This document shows, piece by piece, positions 44,960 through 57,740 of a stretch of DNA of 64,000 nt. Position 1 is the stretch's first letter. Every line of letters begins with the position of its first letter. The position numbers and the translations under genes are program-made. Below the pieces are notes generated by a model. That model saw only the letters and a program-made list of their open reading frames with translations, had not been told where the DNA came from and searched no databases. Origin of the DNA: Gaeumannomyces sp. JS-464 (taxonomy: Eukaryota > Ascomycota > Sordariomycetes > Magnaporthales > Magnaporthaceae). Location of the stretch: the NCBI GenBank assembly GCA_002197995.1, contig NGZR01000001.1:6510001-6574000 (forward strand), written 5' to 3'.

Positions 44960-47330
44960 ATGTCCCTGCCAGGGTACATCTCCATCCGCGTCTTGTCCCG
45001 ACTCAGCCGAGGCTCCTCCGTCGCCGCCTTGGGCAGATTTTATAATGCGACAAACACCACTCATTTAGCAACAGCCGTTCGTGGGGCCCGTCATTTCTAC
45101 TGTAGCAGTAGCAGGGGCGTGCGCAGCCAGAACCACCGGATATGGTTCCAACTCAAGTGGCGGAGGATGGGCGGCAGCCAGGGCGAGCACAGAGCCAATG
45201 GCAGCGGAAGAGGAAGCCACCCGAGAACTGATGCTCCCTTGATGGCCAAGATGAGCGGCGGTGCTGGCGCGGCCGCCCTCGGCACGGTGGCCTTTGTGCA
45301 GCTCTCGGAGGACAATGGAGACGAGGACGAGGCTGGCGAGGATCGCATTGCTGGCGGCGTCACGGCGCGAGATCGCCAAGAAGGTCCACGACGACGATCG
45401 CGGCCTCTCGCGCCTCGGGCACCAAGTCGTGCTCCTGCTGGACCTCTACGTCTGGGAGCCGCTGTGTACCGGCTTCCGCTTCCTGCACCTAGCCGCCATA
45501 TTCGTGCCCGTCATCCTGGCCGTACCCGCCATCTGGATCGGCCGCCGCGTGCCCGAACGTGACAACGAGCGCACCGGAACGCTATGGTGGTACGGCCTCC
45601 TGGTCAAGAGCATGGAGCTGGCCGGCCCGGCCTTCATCAAGCTGGGCCAGTGGGCGGCCTCGCGCTCCGACATCTTCCCCAACGAGATGTGCGACACCAT
45701 GTCCAGGCTGCACTCCAACGCGCCCGCCCACTCGCTGCACGCCACCAGGCGCATAGTCGAGGCCGCCTTCAACGGTATGCCCTTTGACTCCATCTTCGAC
45801 GAGTTCGACGAGATCCCGCTCGGCGTCGGCGCCATCGCGCAGGTCTACCGCGCCAAGCTGAAGCCGGGGCTCGCCTCGCCCGCCGACGTAGATGTGGCCG
45901 CCGGGACCGGCAAGAAGCGCGGCACAAACGTCCGTAAGAAGGTCGAGACCGTGCTCAAAAGCACGCCCAAGCGCGTCCCCTCGTCGCACGTCGCTGTCAA
46001 GGTGCTGCACCCGCGTGTCGAGCGGACGGTCCGCCGCGACCTGCGAATCATGGGCTTCTTCGCCACCGCCATCAACGCCATCCCGACCATGCACTGGCTC
46101 TCGCTGCCGGACGAGGTCGCCCAGTTCGGCGAGATGATGCGCCTGCAGCTCGACCTGCGCATCGAGGCCGCCAACCTGACCATCTTCCGCAACCACTTCC
46201 GCGACAGGTCCACGGCCTGGTTCCCCTTCCCTTACCCCGAGTTCACCACCCGCAACGTTCTCATCGAGGAGTTCGCCACGGGCATCCCCCTTGCCGACTT
46301 TATGGAGAACGGCGGCGGCGTGTTCCAGCACGACATCGCCGCAGAGGGCCTCGACGCCTTCCTGCGCATGCTCCTGATCGACAACTTTGTCCACGCCGAT
46401 CTGCACCCGGGGAACATCATGGTGCGCTTCTACCAGGCCGATAAACCCGACCTACCTCATCTCCCCAAGCTGCCGCACCTGCAGCGTCACGGCCATCACA
46501 GCACACAAGAGGACGGCGGGCACGACGGCCACAACGACCACAACACCCCTGCCGGGCGACAGCAGCTGGACGTGACGGAGCAGGTCCTCTCCCGGCTCCG
46601 GCCCTACCGGCACCGCAAGGACAAGGCCGCGTGGGAGGAGGAGCTCCGGCGCATAGACGAGGAGGGCTTCCGGCCGCAGCTGCTCTTCATCGACACGGGC
46701 CTCGTGACGGAGCTCAACGCGACCAACCGGCGCAACTTCCTCGACCTCTTCCGCGCCGTCGCCGAGTTCGACGGCTACAAGGCCGGAACCCTCATGTGCG
46801 AGCGCTGCCGCCAGCCCGACGCCGTGCTGGACGGCGACGTCTTCGCCCTCAAGATGCAGCACCTCGTCCTCGAGGTCAAGTCGTCGACCTTGGCCCTCGG
46901 CAACGTCCGCATCGGCGACATCCTGCAGCGCGTCCTGGGCATGGTGCGCGCCCACCACGTCCGCATGGAGGGCGACTTTGTCAACGTGGTCATCAGCATC
47001 TTCCTCTCGAGGCATCGGGCCGCGCCCTCAACCCGGACCTCGACCTGCTCTCGTCCGCCCTGCCCATCCTGCGCGAGCTCTCGGCCCAGAGCGGCGCCGA
47101 CATGGTCAAGCAGGGCGACTTTTCCATGATCATGGTCTGGATGGGGCTCGAGGCCAGGCGTTTCATGCAGGCCAGCATCGAGGATGTGAGTTTGTGTTTT
47201 GTTTTCGTCCCCCGTACCCTTGCACCGTTACGCTTCTCGTCTGTCTATGATTTATATACTAACCAACCTATGCCATTGACTTCAGGTCGAACGTTGCGTG
47301 AAATACGATCAATTGTCGCCCAACATATAG
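44960..47330 (+). CDS. CQD1: Mitochondrial ABC1/UbiB-family protein kinase-like, Cqd1/ADCK2 type (two frame breaks)
   Basis: Members of this atypical kinase branch regulate coenzyme Q and lipid distribution in mitochondria. Exons are 44960-47185 and 47286-47330, giving 756 residues after two corrections. The N-terminus (MSLPGYISIRVLSRLSRGS) is a plausible mitochondrial presequence, and FLHLAAIFVPVILAVPAIW near residue 178 is a membrane helix. UbiB motifs are AFIKLGQWAASRSDIFP (KxGQ), GVGAIAQVYRAKL, SSHVAVKVLHPRVERTV (VAVK lysine), DNFVHADLHPGNIMV (catalytic Asp/Asn) and LLFIDTGLVTEL (DFG-equivalent DTG). Unusual is a His-rich insert between HPGN and DTG (GHHSTQEDGGHDGHNDHN). One extra G lies at 45353-45354, before AASRREIAKKV. 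One C is missing at about 47004-47008, before LLEASGRALNPDLDLL. The two changes cancel in length. The name is by resemblance to ADCK2/yeast Cqd1 rather than Coq8. Confidence 0.87.
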
Positions 47331-48044
47331 AGTCCCGTCAGACCTCAACCAAGGATAAACGAGAAAGAAGGCCGTGATTATACCATAGAGATAGAAACGC
47401 TGGTGGACATGCGAGGCATCCCCGAAGGAAAGGTAAGTAGGAAGAAACACAACTTGATTCATCTAATGTATTAAAACAACGGAGTTTATGGAAAACAAGA
47501 CCAAGTTTTAGAGGCTATCGTGGGAACCGAATGTCTCCGCTGTACAATAGAGGAATACTGCTGTTTTTCGACAGCCTCCCAATTGCGTACATACTACACT
47601 TGTGGCCAGTGGCATACAGGGATCAAAACACAATTAATACTCGGCTTCCGTCGGCAGTCAAGTACATGTAGACACCAGGGTTGGATTAATACACACTGAA
47701 AAATTTTGAAAAAAATCTCCACGCGATGCTAACACCTAGCGCTTGCCGAATTCGACACAGCCACAAAAAGTCCCTAGGGTCCATAACTCCAATCCTCCGA
47801 GAAACTCCCAGATGAATGCCCTGGACCCTTCTATCAGGCTTGAGCTGAGGCCTCATGAGTATCAAGAGGTGCCAGAGCCGAAGCCTCACCTAACTGGTCC
47901 CAAATTATCGAATGAAGAAAAGAAAATCCTCCCAAAGTATCCTCATACGCGAGTCTCGTCTAAATGAGTCCATAACATATCGTCTCCTGCTCCAGCCTTG
48001 ATTAAAGGGCGGGTACGGACTTGAAGAAAACGCTGACTGTTTCT
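47331..48044. other. Convergent 3' spacer
   Basis: A 714-base spacer between the ABC1-kinase and TOR 3' ends. A 74-codon open frame at 47743-47967 has no family resemblance. No gene is supported. Confidence 0.5.
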
Positions 48045-51000
48045 TTACCAGAAACTGCACCAACCAATGTAGTGCTGGCACAGGTTCTCCAGCTTAGTCG
48101 CCTCCATGATAAGCTTGTGCACCTGTGAGATGACGTCGAGCTCCTCCTCGGGCTTGAAGTCCCGCCCCGTCAGCTTCTGCGAGACGCGGTCCAGCACCTC
48201 GACCGCCCGCTCGTTCTGGATCTCGGCCAGGTCCTGCGCCTGATCCCGGCCGTTGACCCCTTGGCTGGTTCCCAGGGCCGACGAATTCGTTCCCGCACGC
48301 CGCCGGGCGTTGGGCGGACCGCCCGCCGCAAGACCGCCTCCGTCGCCGTTGAGCTGCGCGGCCATGACCTCGGATGGCGGGACGTTGACCTCGAGGATCG
48401 ACGGCCGGCGCGCTCGCGCCGCATCGGGACCAACAAGATCGCGCTCCCGCTCCGACTCGAAGTTTGGCCCGGCCTTGCTAGGGGCCTTAGTCAAACGCCA
48501 AGTGAGCAGTGGATCGTGGATGAACTGTGGGTTGAGAGAAATGATAAGGTTAGTCAAGAACATCCAAGACTCTGCCGAGGTTGTGACTAGAGCAAGACTT
48601 ACGGCTTCCAATACGGCCATGACACTCTCCTTGTTCTCCCGGAGTACCCGCATCGCGTGCTCACAGGTAATCCTAAAGCTTCCCTCGATGTTGCTGACTT
48701 CCATGGCATACGTGAGCATGCGCGTCAGCCGGAAGGGGACGCGCTCCGGGTACTTGTCACGCTTCATGGCGACCTCGAAGCAGTCGCCGAAGTCGATGTG
48801 GACTATCTTGCCCGTCACACGGTCTAGCATCAGATTCGACGGATGGCGGTCGCCTAGGCCGAGGATGTATCCGACCATGGACATGACGCCCAGGGATCGC
48901 GTGTAGTTTGTGCGCCGCTCCAGCCATGCCTCAGAGCTCTTGCTCTTCAACCACAAAACGCGGTAGAGATCTTGTCCCGTGGTGTTGTCGAGTGCGTATC
49001 CAAACACCTCCACCTTCTGCATCAGGGTCAGGTTGTCATAGTCCGGAGCCATCTGCAGCATGATGCGGTGTTCGATGTTGAGAAGGATCTTGCGGCTGTC
49101 TCGGTATTCCCTGATCAGGGTGTGAAGAGTGTCGCTGTTGGGGACCCAGCCAAGGAGACCAGAGTTGTGCGAGAGAGGGATGGCTGGGTAGCTCTGGATG
49201 TTGAGGTGCCGCTTGTACGACTCTGAGTCGTTGGCCAGCAGCGTGTTGCATAGACCGAACAGCTGCATAACCCGTTCGTCCTGCCGTATGTCCTCGTGAC
49301 CCTTGAGCAGGAAAGTGTATGGAATGCCGTCGCTCCCGTTGATGTTGAGTTTGCGCGGCCGCTGCTTCGAGTTGATGACCGCGACGGTCGGGTCGAACGA
49401 GGCAATGCTTATGATGGGGTTACTACTCTTGTAGGTACCCGGGACGCAGAGGTCCAGGTTTGTAGCGTGGAGAAGCTTGGGCGAGCAGTAGGCAAGTTCT
49501 AGCGAGGTCATCTGAGGCACTTGCCTATAGATGCGACGGAAGACCTGGTAGTAGAGATCCCAGGCTAGGTTGAGGTCACTAGTATCCCGACTGTGCTGGT
49601 ACTGCCTACACCACTCGCGAGCTTCTGTGAGGTCACGTCCAAAGGCCTGCGCAAACGAAATCTCCCGCAGCGTTTCGGGCCCGTTGTCTAGGGCCTCGTG
49701 CAGCGGAGCCAGTGCCTTGAACATGCCCTCGATGTCCCTATCGCCAAAATAGAGGCGTGAGGCTTCCTCCAGCCCCTCGTGCCACATTTCGTGCCATAGG
49801 ATGGCCACGCGAATCAACTCTCGGCTGACTACAGCCGCCTCCTCGACAAGCTTGAGGCTGTGCTGCCTCATGTTGTCCATGATGACGCTCGCTGCCACCG
49901 ACTTCTTTGAGTGCTCCGACTTCTCAGTCGCAACAGTCAGAGGGTAAACGAGCGCCTGTGGGTGCGCCCGACCCACGTCCGCCAGCAGGTTTTGCACGGA
50001 CAACTGTACCCTCTTATTGGACTGGTTGATGCGAGCAATCAGCTGCGGGATGACCTCCAGCCACGTATCAACGTTGACTTTGGTGGAGCCCTCGGTGACG
50101 GCGGCGTTGACCTCGGGGCTGCTGCCGTGTGCGAGCCACAGCGTGAGCAGCCGCAGGGTGTCCTGAAGCGCGCTTCCTTGCGACAGTGCGATCGACTTAA
50201 AGAAGCCCTTCACAGCCGGGACGACGCGCTCGATGATCTTTTGGCTGAGATGCCCAACATTGCCACCCTCGTTGGCGTTCTTGTTAGTAAGCGCCTGGAC
50301 GACCTCAAAGTTGGCAAGAGCCCAAGCGTGCCACGCCTTGTACCAATCGGGGTTGTATCGGGTCGCCTGGTAGTAGCTGTGGATGATTTCGTCGACCTGC
50401 GTGTACTGCCAGTCGTCCTTGCTCAGAGCCTTCATCCACTCGCCCTGCCTCAAGAAGCATTTGGCGAGCAAGATCGTGTCTTCCTTCATTTGGCGCTGAG
50501 CATCAGGGGCAAGATCAATAGTTTCAGGGAATGGCGCGAACTGGCCATGCCCATGGATATGGCCGTTGTGAAGCTCCATATTGTTCTGTGGGCGCACTTG
50601 GAGCTGCTGCCTAGTGGCATCGATCCGAGCCGCGTTGTCCAATGCGAAGTCACGAAGGCATGCAAGCGCCTTCTCGGCGACACCAGTGCCCCTGTTCTGG
50701 GGCTGGTGACCGAGATCCCACTGGAACTTGAGGACGGCGTACGTGACCTGCGGAGGGGTGCCACTAGGTACCGGAGGAGCTTCGAAGTGGCGCCCGTCCC
50801 CGTTCTGGCCGTGCTCGTCCATGCCCATTGTCCAGCCAGGTATGGTGCGTTCAAGCGAGATGTCGACGCCGATGAGTTGCTTCAGCGACTTCTCTGCCAG
50901 CCCCATGCGCCCGGACTTGCGGCATAGGTTGGCAAACTTGATCCACATGTGCATGTTTTCCATGGGCTGTATAACCAGAGAGCGGAGACGGAGCATGCGC

Positions 51001-54000
51001 TGCCACACCTCGACGTTGCGTTGGCAGCCCTTCAGCCTAGCCTCCCATGTGCTCCTCATCGTGGCCTGCTTCTTGGCATCACACTGTTTGTATGTGATGA
51101 GCTCCTCCAGCTCAGCCAGCATCTGCACTCGCACAATACAGTGTATGCGCGAGTGTAGGACTCGCTCACAAGCGCGCTGAGTTCTGTGTCGAGGCCTTCA
51201 CGTGCCTGTTCGATACAACGAGCGGCCTCTCCAAACTGGTTGCGATGGAGAGCGAGAATCGCGCCAAAGAACGATCGGTCGGGAGAGTACCGTTTCATTG
51301 TCTGCAGGTAGCCGTCCATTGAGTCCCACTTGCCCAGACCCAGGCGGCCGTGGTGGCGAGCGGTGCGATGCGCCGCTGAAGCTCAGATGAGGAGTTGGAC
51401 CAGGCTGTGCCTGCCAGCTGGGCCAGCGAGTCCCATTCGCCGAGAGCGTGCAGGCATCGCATCTTTCCCATAAAGATCTCGACAGGTGTAACTTGGCCCG
51501 GCGGGATCTCCTTCTCCCTCTTTGTGTAAAAGGCCAGGGCCTCCTCCCAGCGCTCGAGCTTTCGAACCAGGTTTCCTTGAGGTGTATTCCGTCCTTATAG
51601 TTCTGGGCTTTTCGAAGGATGCCTATGGCAGCGTCGGACTGCTGAAGTTGGTTGTTGATTACAATCAAGGCTTCAACGGCGCCGCTGCTCTGGTCCTGCA
51701 GGAATTCCAGCTCCTTGTAGTGGAGGGCCTTCGCGTAGGCATGGCAGCGGGCGGCCTCTCTACCTAGCACCCGGATATCGATGGGGAGTGCCTTATCGTC
51801 ATGCTCCATGAACTCTGCCAGGTTCAGCAGCAGGCCGAGCAGGTCCGGAGGCACGTTCTCCGACTTGATCGAGTTCTCAATGTTGTAAATGAGCTCCTCC
51901 TGGTATTGCTCATAGAGCTCGCTCCAGCATGAGACGAACGCCGAGTTGAACAGTTCACGCGCAAGCGGGGGGTATTGATTAGCCAGCGCCGAGCAGGACC
52001 GCAGAGCGTGGTTCGGTGACTCGGCAAGCAGAGTTGTGCTGAATCGCCGTAGCCACTCCTGCCAATCCTCTTTGGTAGACTTGCCCTTGGTATCCCAGGC
52101 AGCCTTTAGGTGCACGGCATTCATCTCCAGCTTCTTAGTGGCCTGGTCAGCGAAGGACGCGTCGTCGGCAACCGGTCTACTATCCGATCCCGGAGGCGGC
52201 AACGTCTCGCCGGCCTGGAGTTTGCTGAGCAGCATGTCGTAGGCAGAGTGGTTGATCGGGACGCCAGCGATTGCCTTGTTGACAGTCGAGGCGAAGTGAA
52301 GGAAATCTCTCCCAAGCTGCATGATCAGCGCGCAGAGCGTATCGATCGCGGCCTGCTTCAGTTGAAGTTCGCCAGTAGCAAGCACCCTAGTAAGGGGGTG
52401 AATGATTTTGGCCGCGTAGTCGTTGAGGTTGACTTGCTTCGAAATCTTGCCGATCGTCTCTATCGCGGCCCGCCTCAAAAATATTGGCTGCCCCTGTTTC
52501 TCAAAGGTTCGGACGACGACGGGGATGATGAGGTGCATGTACTCCTCCGCGCTTGTGCCAAACACAAGGAACGCGTGGAGCACCTTCTCAGACTGGGTAC
52601 GTTTCGCACTGCTGTCCTTTTGGAGCACACCCAGCATCAGGGCAACAGGCCCGCGAGGTAAATCTTGAACTCTCCCTCGAGCGACTTCGATATGGCCTCG
52701 ATCAGCGACAATATCGTTGACTGGAGGGGTTGCTGAGACCAGTAATCCTGCACAAGCTCGATAATGTCGGGGAGGTAGTTCCTGATGTGCTGGCGGACAA
52801 TGCCGACGAGGTGTCCCAGCTGCGCGAAGTAGCCCTCGACCTTGGTGGGCGACGAGCTTCGGATCACCTGCAGGAAGGCGGGTATGATGCGGTCCAGAAA
52901 CGACACACATTCAAGACCGAGGGTCCTGAATATGCTCATAATTGCCTCGATGACAGGCTGATGGTACTGCACCAGAGAATGATCCTTGAGAATGCCCAGC
53001 AAAGCATTGATTACCACCGTTGGGTAGTACTCCTTATTTGAGGGAGTCAGGCCCGTCATCATCAGGAGACGTCGGTCATCTGGGTGGACTCGACACGGAC
53101 GTTGAGATCAGGAGTCTTCTCCTGGACCTGCTGGTGCTTGTACGGATCGAGGGCACCTAGAATTCCCAGGAGCTTGATAGTCCTCCTGGCGCAGCCTGGT
53201 GTGATGTGGTTCGCCGCGGATTATGCTCTGAAGCAGGTCCAGCAGCTGCGGGAACTCGATGTAAGGTGCTATCACGTAGCCAGAGTTGCTAGCAAGCTGC
53301 CCAAGCGTGTGGAGGGCTGCCTCACGCTTTATGGTGGATGACTGATCCTGTAAAGCCTCAATGATCAAGGGCATCAGTTCGTCCTTGTATTTGAGCATCT
53401 CCTCGCCGCCCACAGTACAAAGCTCTCCGATGGCCTCCAAGATGGTCGCAGCCACCGATGGAACCGGGTCGTTGGCTTTGGGAAGGAGAACGGTGATCAT
53501 GGGTTCGACATAGGGCCGGATAAGGCTCTGAGCGTTTCGAACGAGAAGGCTCAGGAGTTTCGCGCTCTCCTCCTTGTTCCTCGGCACGTCGGAGAATTCC
53601 AGCTCAGTCAACATCTGGATCAAAGTCTTGCGGAGCGAAGGAACGACGTATGCCGGGTTGTGATGCGTGAGACGCCCAATTATCTCGATCGCCACCTCCC
53701 TGATAGGGAAGTGTTCGTCGTTGAGAGCGAAGAAGAGGGTGCGGATGTTCTCGGCCTTGGCCAGGTGCCGATCAAAGCGATCATCCAGGGCGGCCAGCAC
53801 GACCTTGCGGATGTTGGGGTCCGGGTCCGAGACTCCGACGGTCAAGAGCCTATCAAGCACATCACCGACGACCTGCAGTGCATGGTAGCTGACCTGGTTG
53901 ACGATGGGATCGACAACATAGAGCTGACAGCATGTGAGGGCTGCGGCCTGGCGGATTTCCGAGTCGTCGTCCTCGACGTACTTGATTGCGACGTCGCGCA

Positions 54001-55725
54001 CGAACTCGTTGAGGACATGGCCTGTGAAGTCAAAGCTACCCAGCGTGTTGAGCGCCAGCTTGATCTCCTGCTTGCGAGTGTCGTGTGCTTGGGGATCCTT
54101 GGGGTCCTTGGGGATGATGGGGACCGACGTGAGGGTATTCGGCTGGGGCGCGCCGAGCGGCTTGAACGGTTCGCCGCAGAGGACCTTGCTGATCATGTCG
54201 AGCAGTCTCTCCTGGATAGTCGGGCGAAGTGGGGGATGTAGAAGGCCAGGTCGACGAGAGCCTGGGTCAGCTTAGGATTGATGTCGCATTCGAATATCGA
54301 GTCCATGAGTCCGCCCATATACTTGCTCAGAGTCTGGCCAACAGCGACGGCAAGCCGGCTGAGGCAGTCGAATACCGGATCGACAGGAACCCCCCCTTCC
54401 GAGCTGCAGGACTCAGACCCTCACGGACGTAGAGAAGGATCCCTTCGAGGTAGCCTGCCATCTGGCTCTTTACCGCGTTGGCAATGTTCCCGATGGCCAC
54501 AAACGCCTCGTTCCTCTCCTTGTCCCGCTTGAGCATCCCAGAGAGATACACCATGAACTGGTGGAGATATGTCTGTCCAAACTCGGTGGGAGCATAATGA
54601 GCCAAGTCTGGAATCAAGATAACTACCGTCTTGCGAACGACAGGCTCCTTGTGGTCCTTATACTTGAAGACGATGTCGCAAGCCTCAGGTAGTATGTCTG
54701 CATGAACATGCCGCCCTGCTCGAGCAGCTCCTTCAGCACGAGCAGCGATCCGTGGATTGCCTCGACTGTGTTCATCTTGAGGCCGTGAATGGCTTGTTGG
54801 TACATCTTGAGCATGTACGCCTGCTTCATCTCCTGGTCTCGCTCGCGGATGATTCTGAAGGCGGCGCTGACGGCCTCGGCTGACGTGGCCCGAATCAGGA
54901 GGCGGTTATCCCGCAGGCCGACCCAGATCCAATCAAGCACCTCGGCGACATGGCTGTACATGAGCGTCGGAGCACTCCTGCAGAGCTCGCGGAGGACGAG
55001 AGCGGCACTGTATCTCGACTCCTCCAACCGCGGGGTCTGGAGGCACTCGATGGGCGAAGTTTGTAAGGAACTGGACGAACTCGCTGACCATGGCACCACC
55101 AGGTCGGCATAGCTTTCCGATGACGACGGCGGCCTGCTGCATGCAGTTGACATCCTTGCCCTGCATAATCTTGGATAGGGCGACCGAGAATCTCGCAAAC
55201 TTGGCCGAGTAGTCGACGCCATCGAAATCGACGAAGACCTCGAAGGCATAGATGCCACCCAGACGGTCCGCAGTCGTACTGGCGCCGCGTCGTGTTTCTG
55301 GAAGAGCTCGGCAATTTTACTGAGAACGGTGCTCCAAAACGCTTGGAACTGTTCCGGAGAGGAGTCTAGAAGTGACGTTCATAGTGTAAGCAAGGGGGCA
55401 GGAACAAGACCTTGTGAGAGGGACACGTCGTCTCAAAGCAAAGCAAAGGTAGACAGAACCAGGGAGGCCATATACGCACCTCGTTGGACCAGCGACACAA
55501 GCTCCTTGAGCTCGTACGAGGCCCGTCGTCGACCATCCTCGCTAATGGTTCTGCATAGATTCCAACATCGGTCAGCCTCGCGCGCATTCTCACGGTGTCA
55601 TCGGAGCTGCCCAGGCAGAACAAAAGACAAACAAAGCGGGACCTGGGAGAGTAGGCGCACTTTGACCGCAGGTCCTGGATGATCTCCGCCAGCGCGGCGG
55701 TCGCGCCGGGGTTCGGGGCGGCCAT
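48045..55725 (-). CDS. tor: TOR serine/threonine kinase (eleven single-base frame breaks in the 5' half)
   Basis: TOR is the catalytic subunit of TORC1/TORC2 and couples nutrients to growth. Exons are 55725-55661, 55550-55480, 55365-48603 and 48524-48045. With nine one-base additions and two removals the length is 7,386 nt (2,461 residues), normal for TOR. Residues 1 to ~1250 are HEAT repeats (for example [20 protein letters not shown]). The FAT region follows. The FRB is at about 1900-2000 ([19 protein letters not shown], retaining the rapamycin-contact Ser, and [16 protein letters not shown]). The kinase has [30 protein letters not shown] and HIDFGDCFE. The FATC end is [12 protein letters not shown]. 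The last intron (48525-48602) is 78 bp and free of stops, so the frame reads through it. Indels lie near 51138, 51341, 51560, 52640, 53065, 53182(+), 54231, 54390, 54686, 55058(+) and 55283. The kinase half is intact. Confidence 0.95.
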
Positions 55726-56713
55726 GGCGTCTGATCTCTCCGTTCCGAGCGCGACAATCACCGCGACATGAAGCAGTCAGGCCGCACCATTTGCAGCGGG
55801 CGGCGCGCGGATGGGAAGAGGACCAAAGGAAACCAGAAGGCAGCGCGGTCGTAAAGTGTCGAGGCTAGGTGGCGAGGAGGCGTCGCGGGGCTGGAGCTAC
55901 TGATCGAGGGACAGGAGCTAATATTCGAGTCGCATAGGGCGACGGCTCAAACGATGCCCGGCGACGCAGGGGTGGTGTAACAGGATGCGGGGCTCGGACG
56001 AGAGTCCTGCACGGCATCCACGACGGAAGCCAGCAAAGAAAGAAGAGAGTGTCCGCTCGAGGAGACCCGGGACGGCGGTGGATGAGGAGGATATCAGATG
56101 GACATGGGCGTCCCGACGATGGGAGAGCAGAGAGTCGGTTTGGGTTCACGCGCCTCGGGAGGACTGGGGCGCCTTCCACCCTTGCGTGGGGCTTGCTCCA
56201 AAGCCACAGGCACCGATTGGGAGGAAGTGTGGGTCAGGTGCGCCGGCAGATCCATCTCAGCTTCCAGAGGTAGCACGGTACTCTTGGCCGCATTCTGCAC
56301 TGTCTGAAATTCAACATTTGTCCGGCCATTTGGGAATGATTCAAATTTAATTATTTGTACTAAGGATCAAGCATGCAAGTCAGGATACCGTGGGTATTGT
56401 TACTGCTTTCCACGAACAGCTAGAACGCCCAAACAATCTGGACGAGTTGTTGTCCCGGATGCACACTCCCTGGGTACCACCTATTTTCGCTGTTACAGTA
56501 AAAACTTGCACAGCCTTGCACTGTCAACTCGAGTGGGCTTTCCATGTTCCTCAACTCCGCGCCCATCTCCGCCATCATTGCCACCATCCATCATCGAACA
56601 CATGCTACTGCTCGAGCATCAACAGAAAATTCCCCGTACCACCAATCCGGAACATTCCACGCGATAGTCGCAAAGTCCTTACACGTCTTATCGCCAAATA
56701 ATTGCCAGACTCG
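55726..56713. other. Divergent promoter between tor and rtf2
   Basis: A 988-base spacer that must serve both genes. No TATA box stands out, as expected for housekeeping genes. Short open frames here have no family resemblance. Confidence 0.55.
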
Positions 56714-57515
56714 ATGGGAAACGACGGCGGCTCCATCCCAAAGCGGCGCGAGCTGGTGAAGGAGTCGGCGCGACTGCCGACCACCTCGGAGCTCAAGGCG
56801 ACCGTCCTCGAGTCGCTCGGCCACGCCTGGGCGCACTGCGCTATCGGCGACGAGAAGCTGGACATGGAAAACGTTGTGAGCGACTGGCGCGGCCGCCTCT
56901 ACAACTACGAATCCGTGCTCCAGGGCCTGGTGCCGTCCGACGACCGACTCCGCCGTCGCGGCGGAGCGGGACGAGAGGTTCGCCGCGACAGGCATCACGT
57001 CGTTACGCGACGTCGTCAGGCTCAAGTTCCAAAAGTTCTCGCCCGACCCCAAGGCGGCCGCGATCTGGCGGTGCCCCCTCTCACTCAAAGAGTTCGGCCC
57101 CGGCACCAAGGCGATATACCTAGTCCCGTGCGGGCACGTCTTTGCGGACGTAGCCATGAAAGAGATTTCCGACTCGGCGTGCCCTGAGTGCGGCGAGGAC
57201 TTCGAGCCCGAGAACGCCATTCCCATACTATCCAGGGAGATCAACGAGCTAGAGAAGCTAAGACAGCGTATGGCTGATCTAAAAGACAAGGGTATTTCTC
57301 ATAATCTCAAGAAGGACAAGAGTAACGGGAAGAAGAAACGCAAGGCCGAAGAGGACAAGGACGACAAGAGGAAAACGGCTAAAGAGAATGCCAAAAAGGA
57401 GTCGTCCAAGTCCGGGAACATCAACAACCCAATGACGGCCTCCCTGACAGCAAAGGTCCTGGCAGAGCAGGAGGAGAGGAATAAGAGGAGAAAGCTTGCT
57501 GCAGCCGCAAGATGA
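56714..57515 (+). CDS. rtf2: Rtf2 replication termination factor, RING-like (frame broken once)
   Basis: Rtf2 acts at stalled or paused replication forks in the nucleus. A single exon starts MGNDGGSIPKRRELVKESAR, the strongly conserved N-terminus of the family. It continues with ELKATVLESLGHAWAHCAIG and NVVSDWRGRLYNYESVLQGL. After GLVPSDD the frame changes. The remaining parts IWRCPLSLKEFG, YLVPCGHVFADVAMKEI and SACPECGEDFEPENAIPI form the C2HC2-like RING fold with two Cys-pair zinc positions and the central CGH. The tail is Lys/Glu-rich (KKDKSNGKKKRKAEEDKDD) and ends RRKLAAAAR, a probable nuclear signal. Removing one C at 56944-56945 gives 266 residues; adding two bases would also work. The break lies in the linker before the RING, where exact residues are not conserved enough to choose. 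Confidence 0.9.
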
Positions 57516-57740
57516 AGCAGCTAGCCCTTATAAATCGTCGTTCTGCCCTGGCATGTTAATGTAGACATTATGATACCCCAAAGCCATATAATCATTTTGG
57601 CATTCTACTATCTCATCAGAAATGATCTAATGGTGAAGAACCCCGCTTGAGCAAGTAACATCTCGTGAAATAAACCTCGTGCAACCAGCTCGCTCTTGTT
57701 CCATCTCAGTCTCAATGCTGCGCTCGCTCAATCTATCCGC

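Noticed and set aside
49911..50927. 338-codon plus-strand open frame opposite TOR
   Set aside because: Antisense shadow of the FAT region; no family resemblance.
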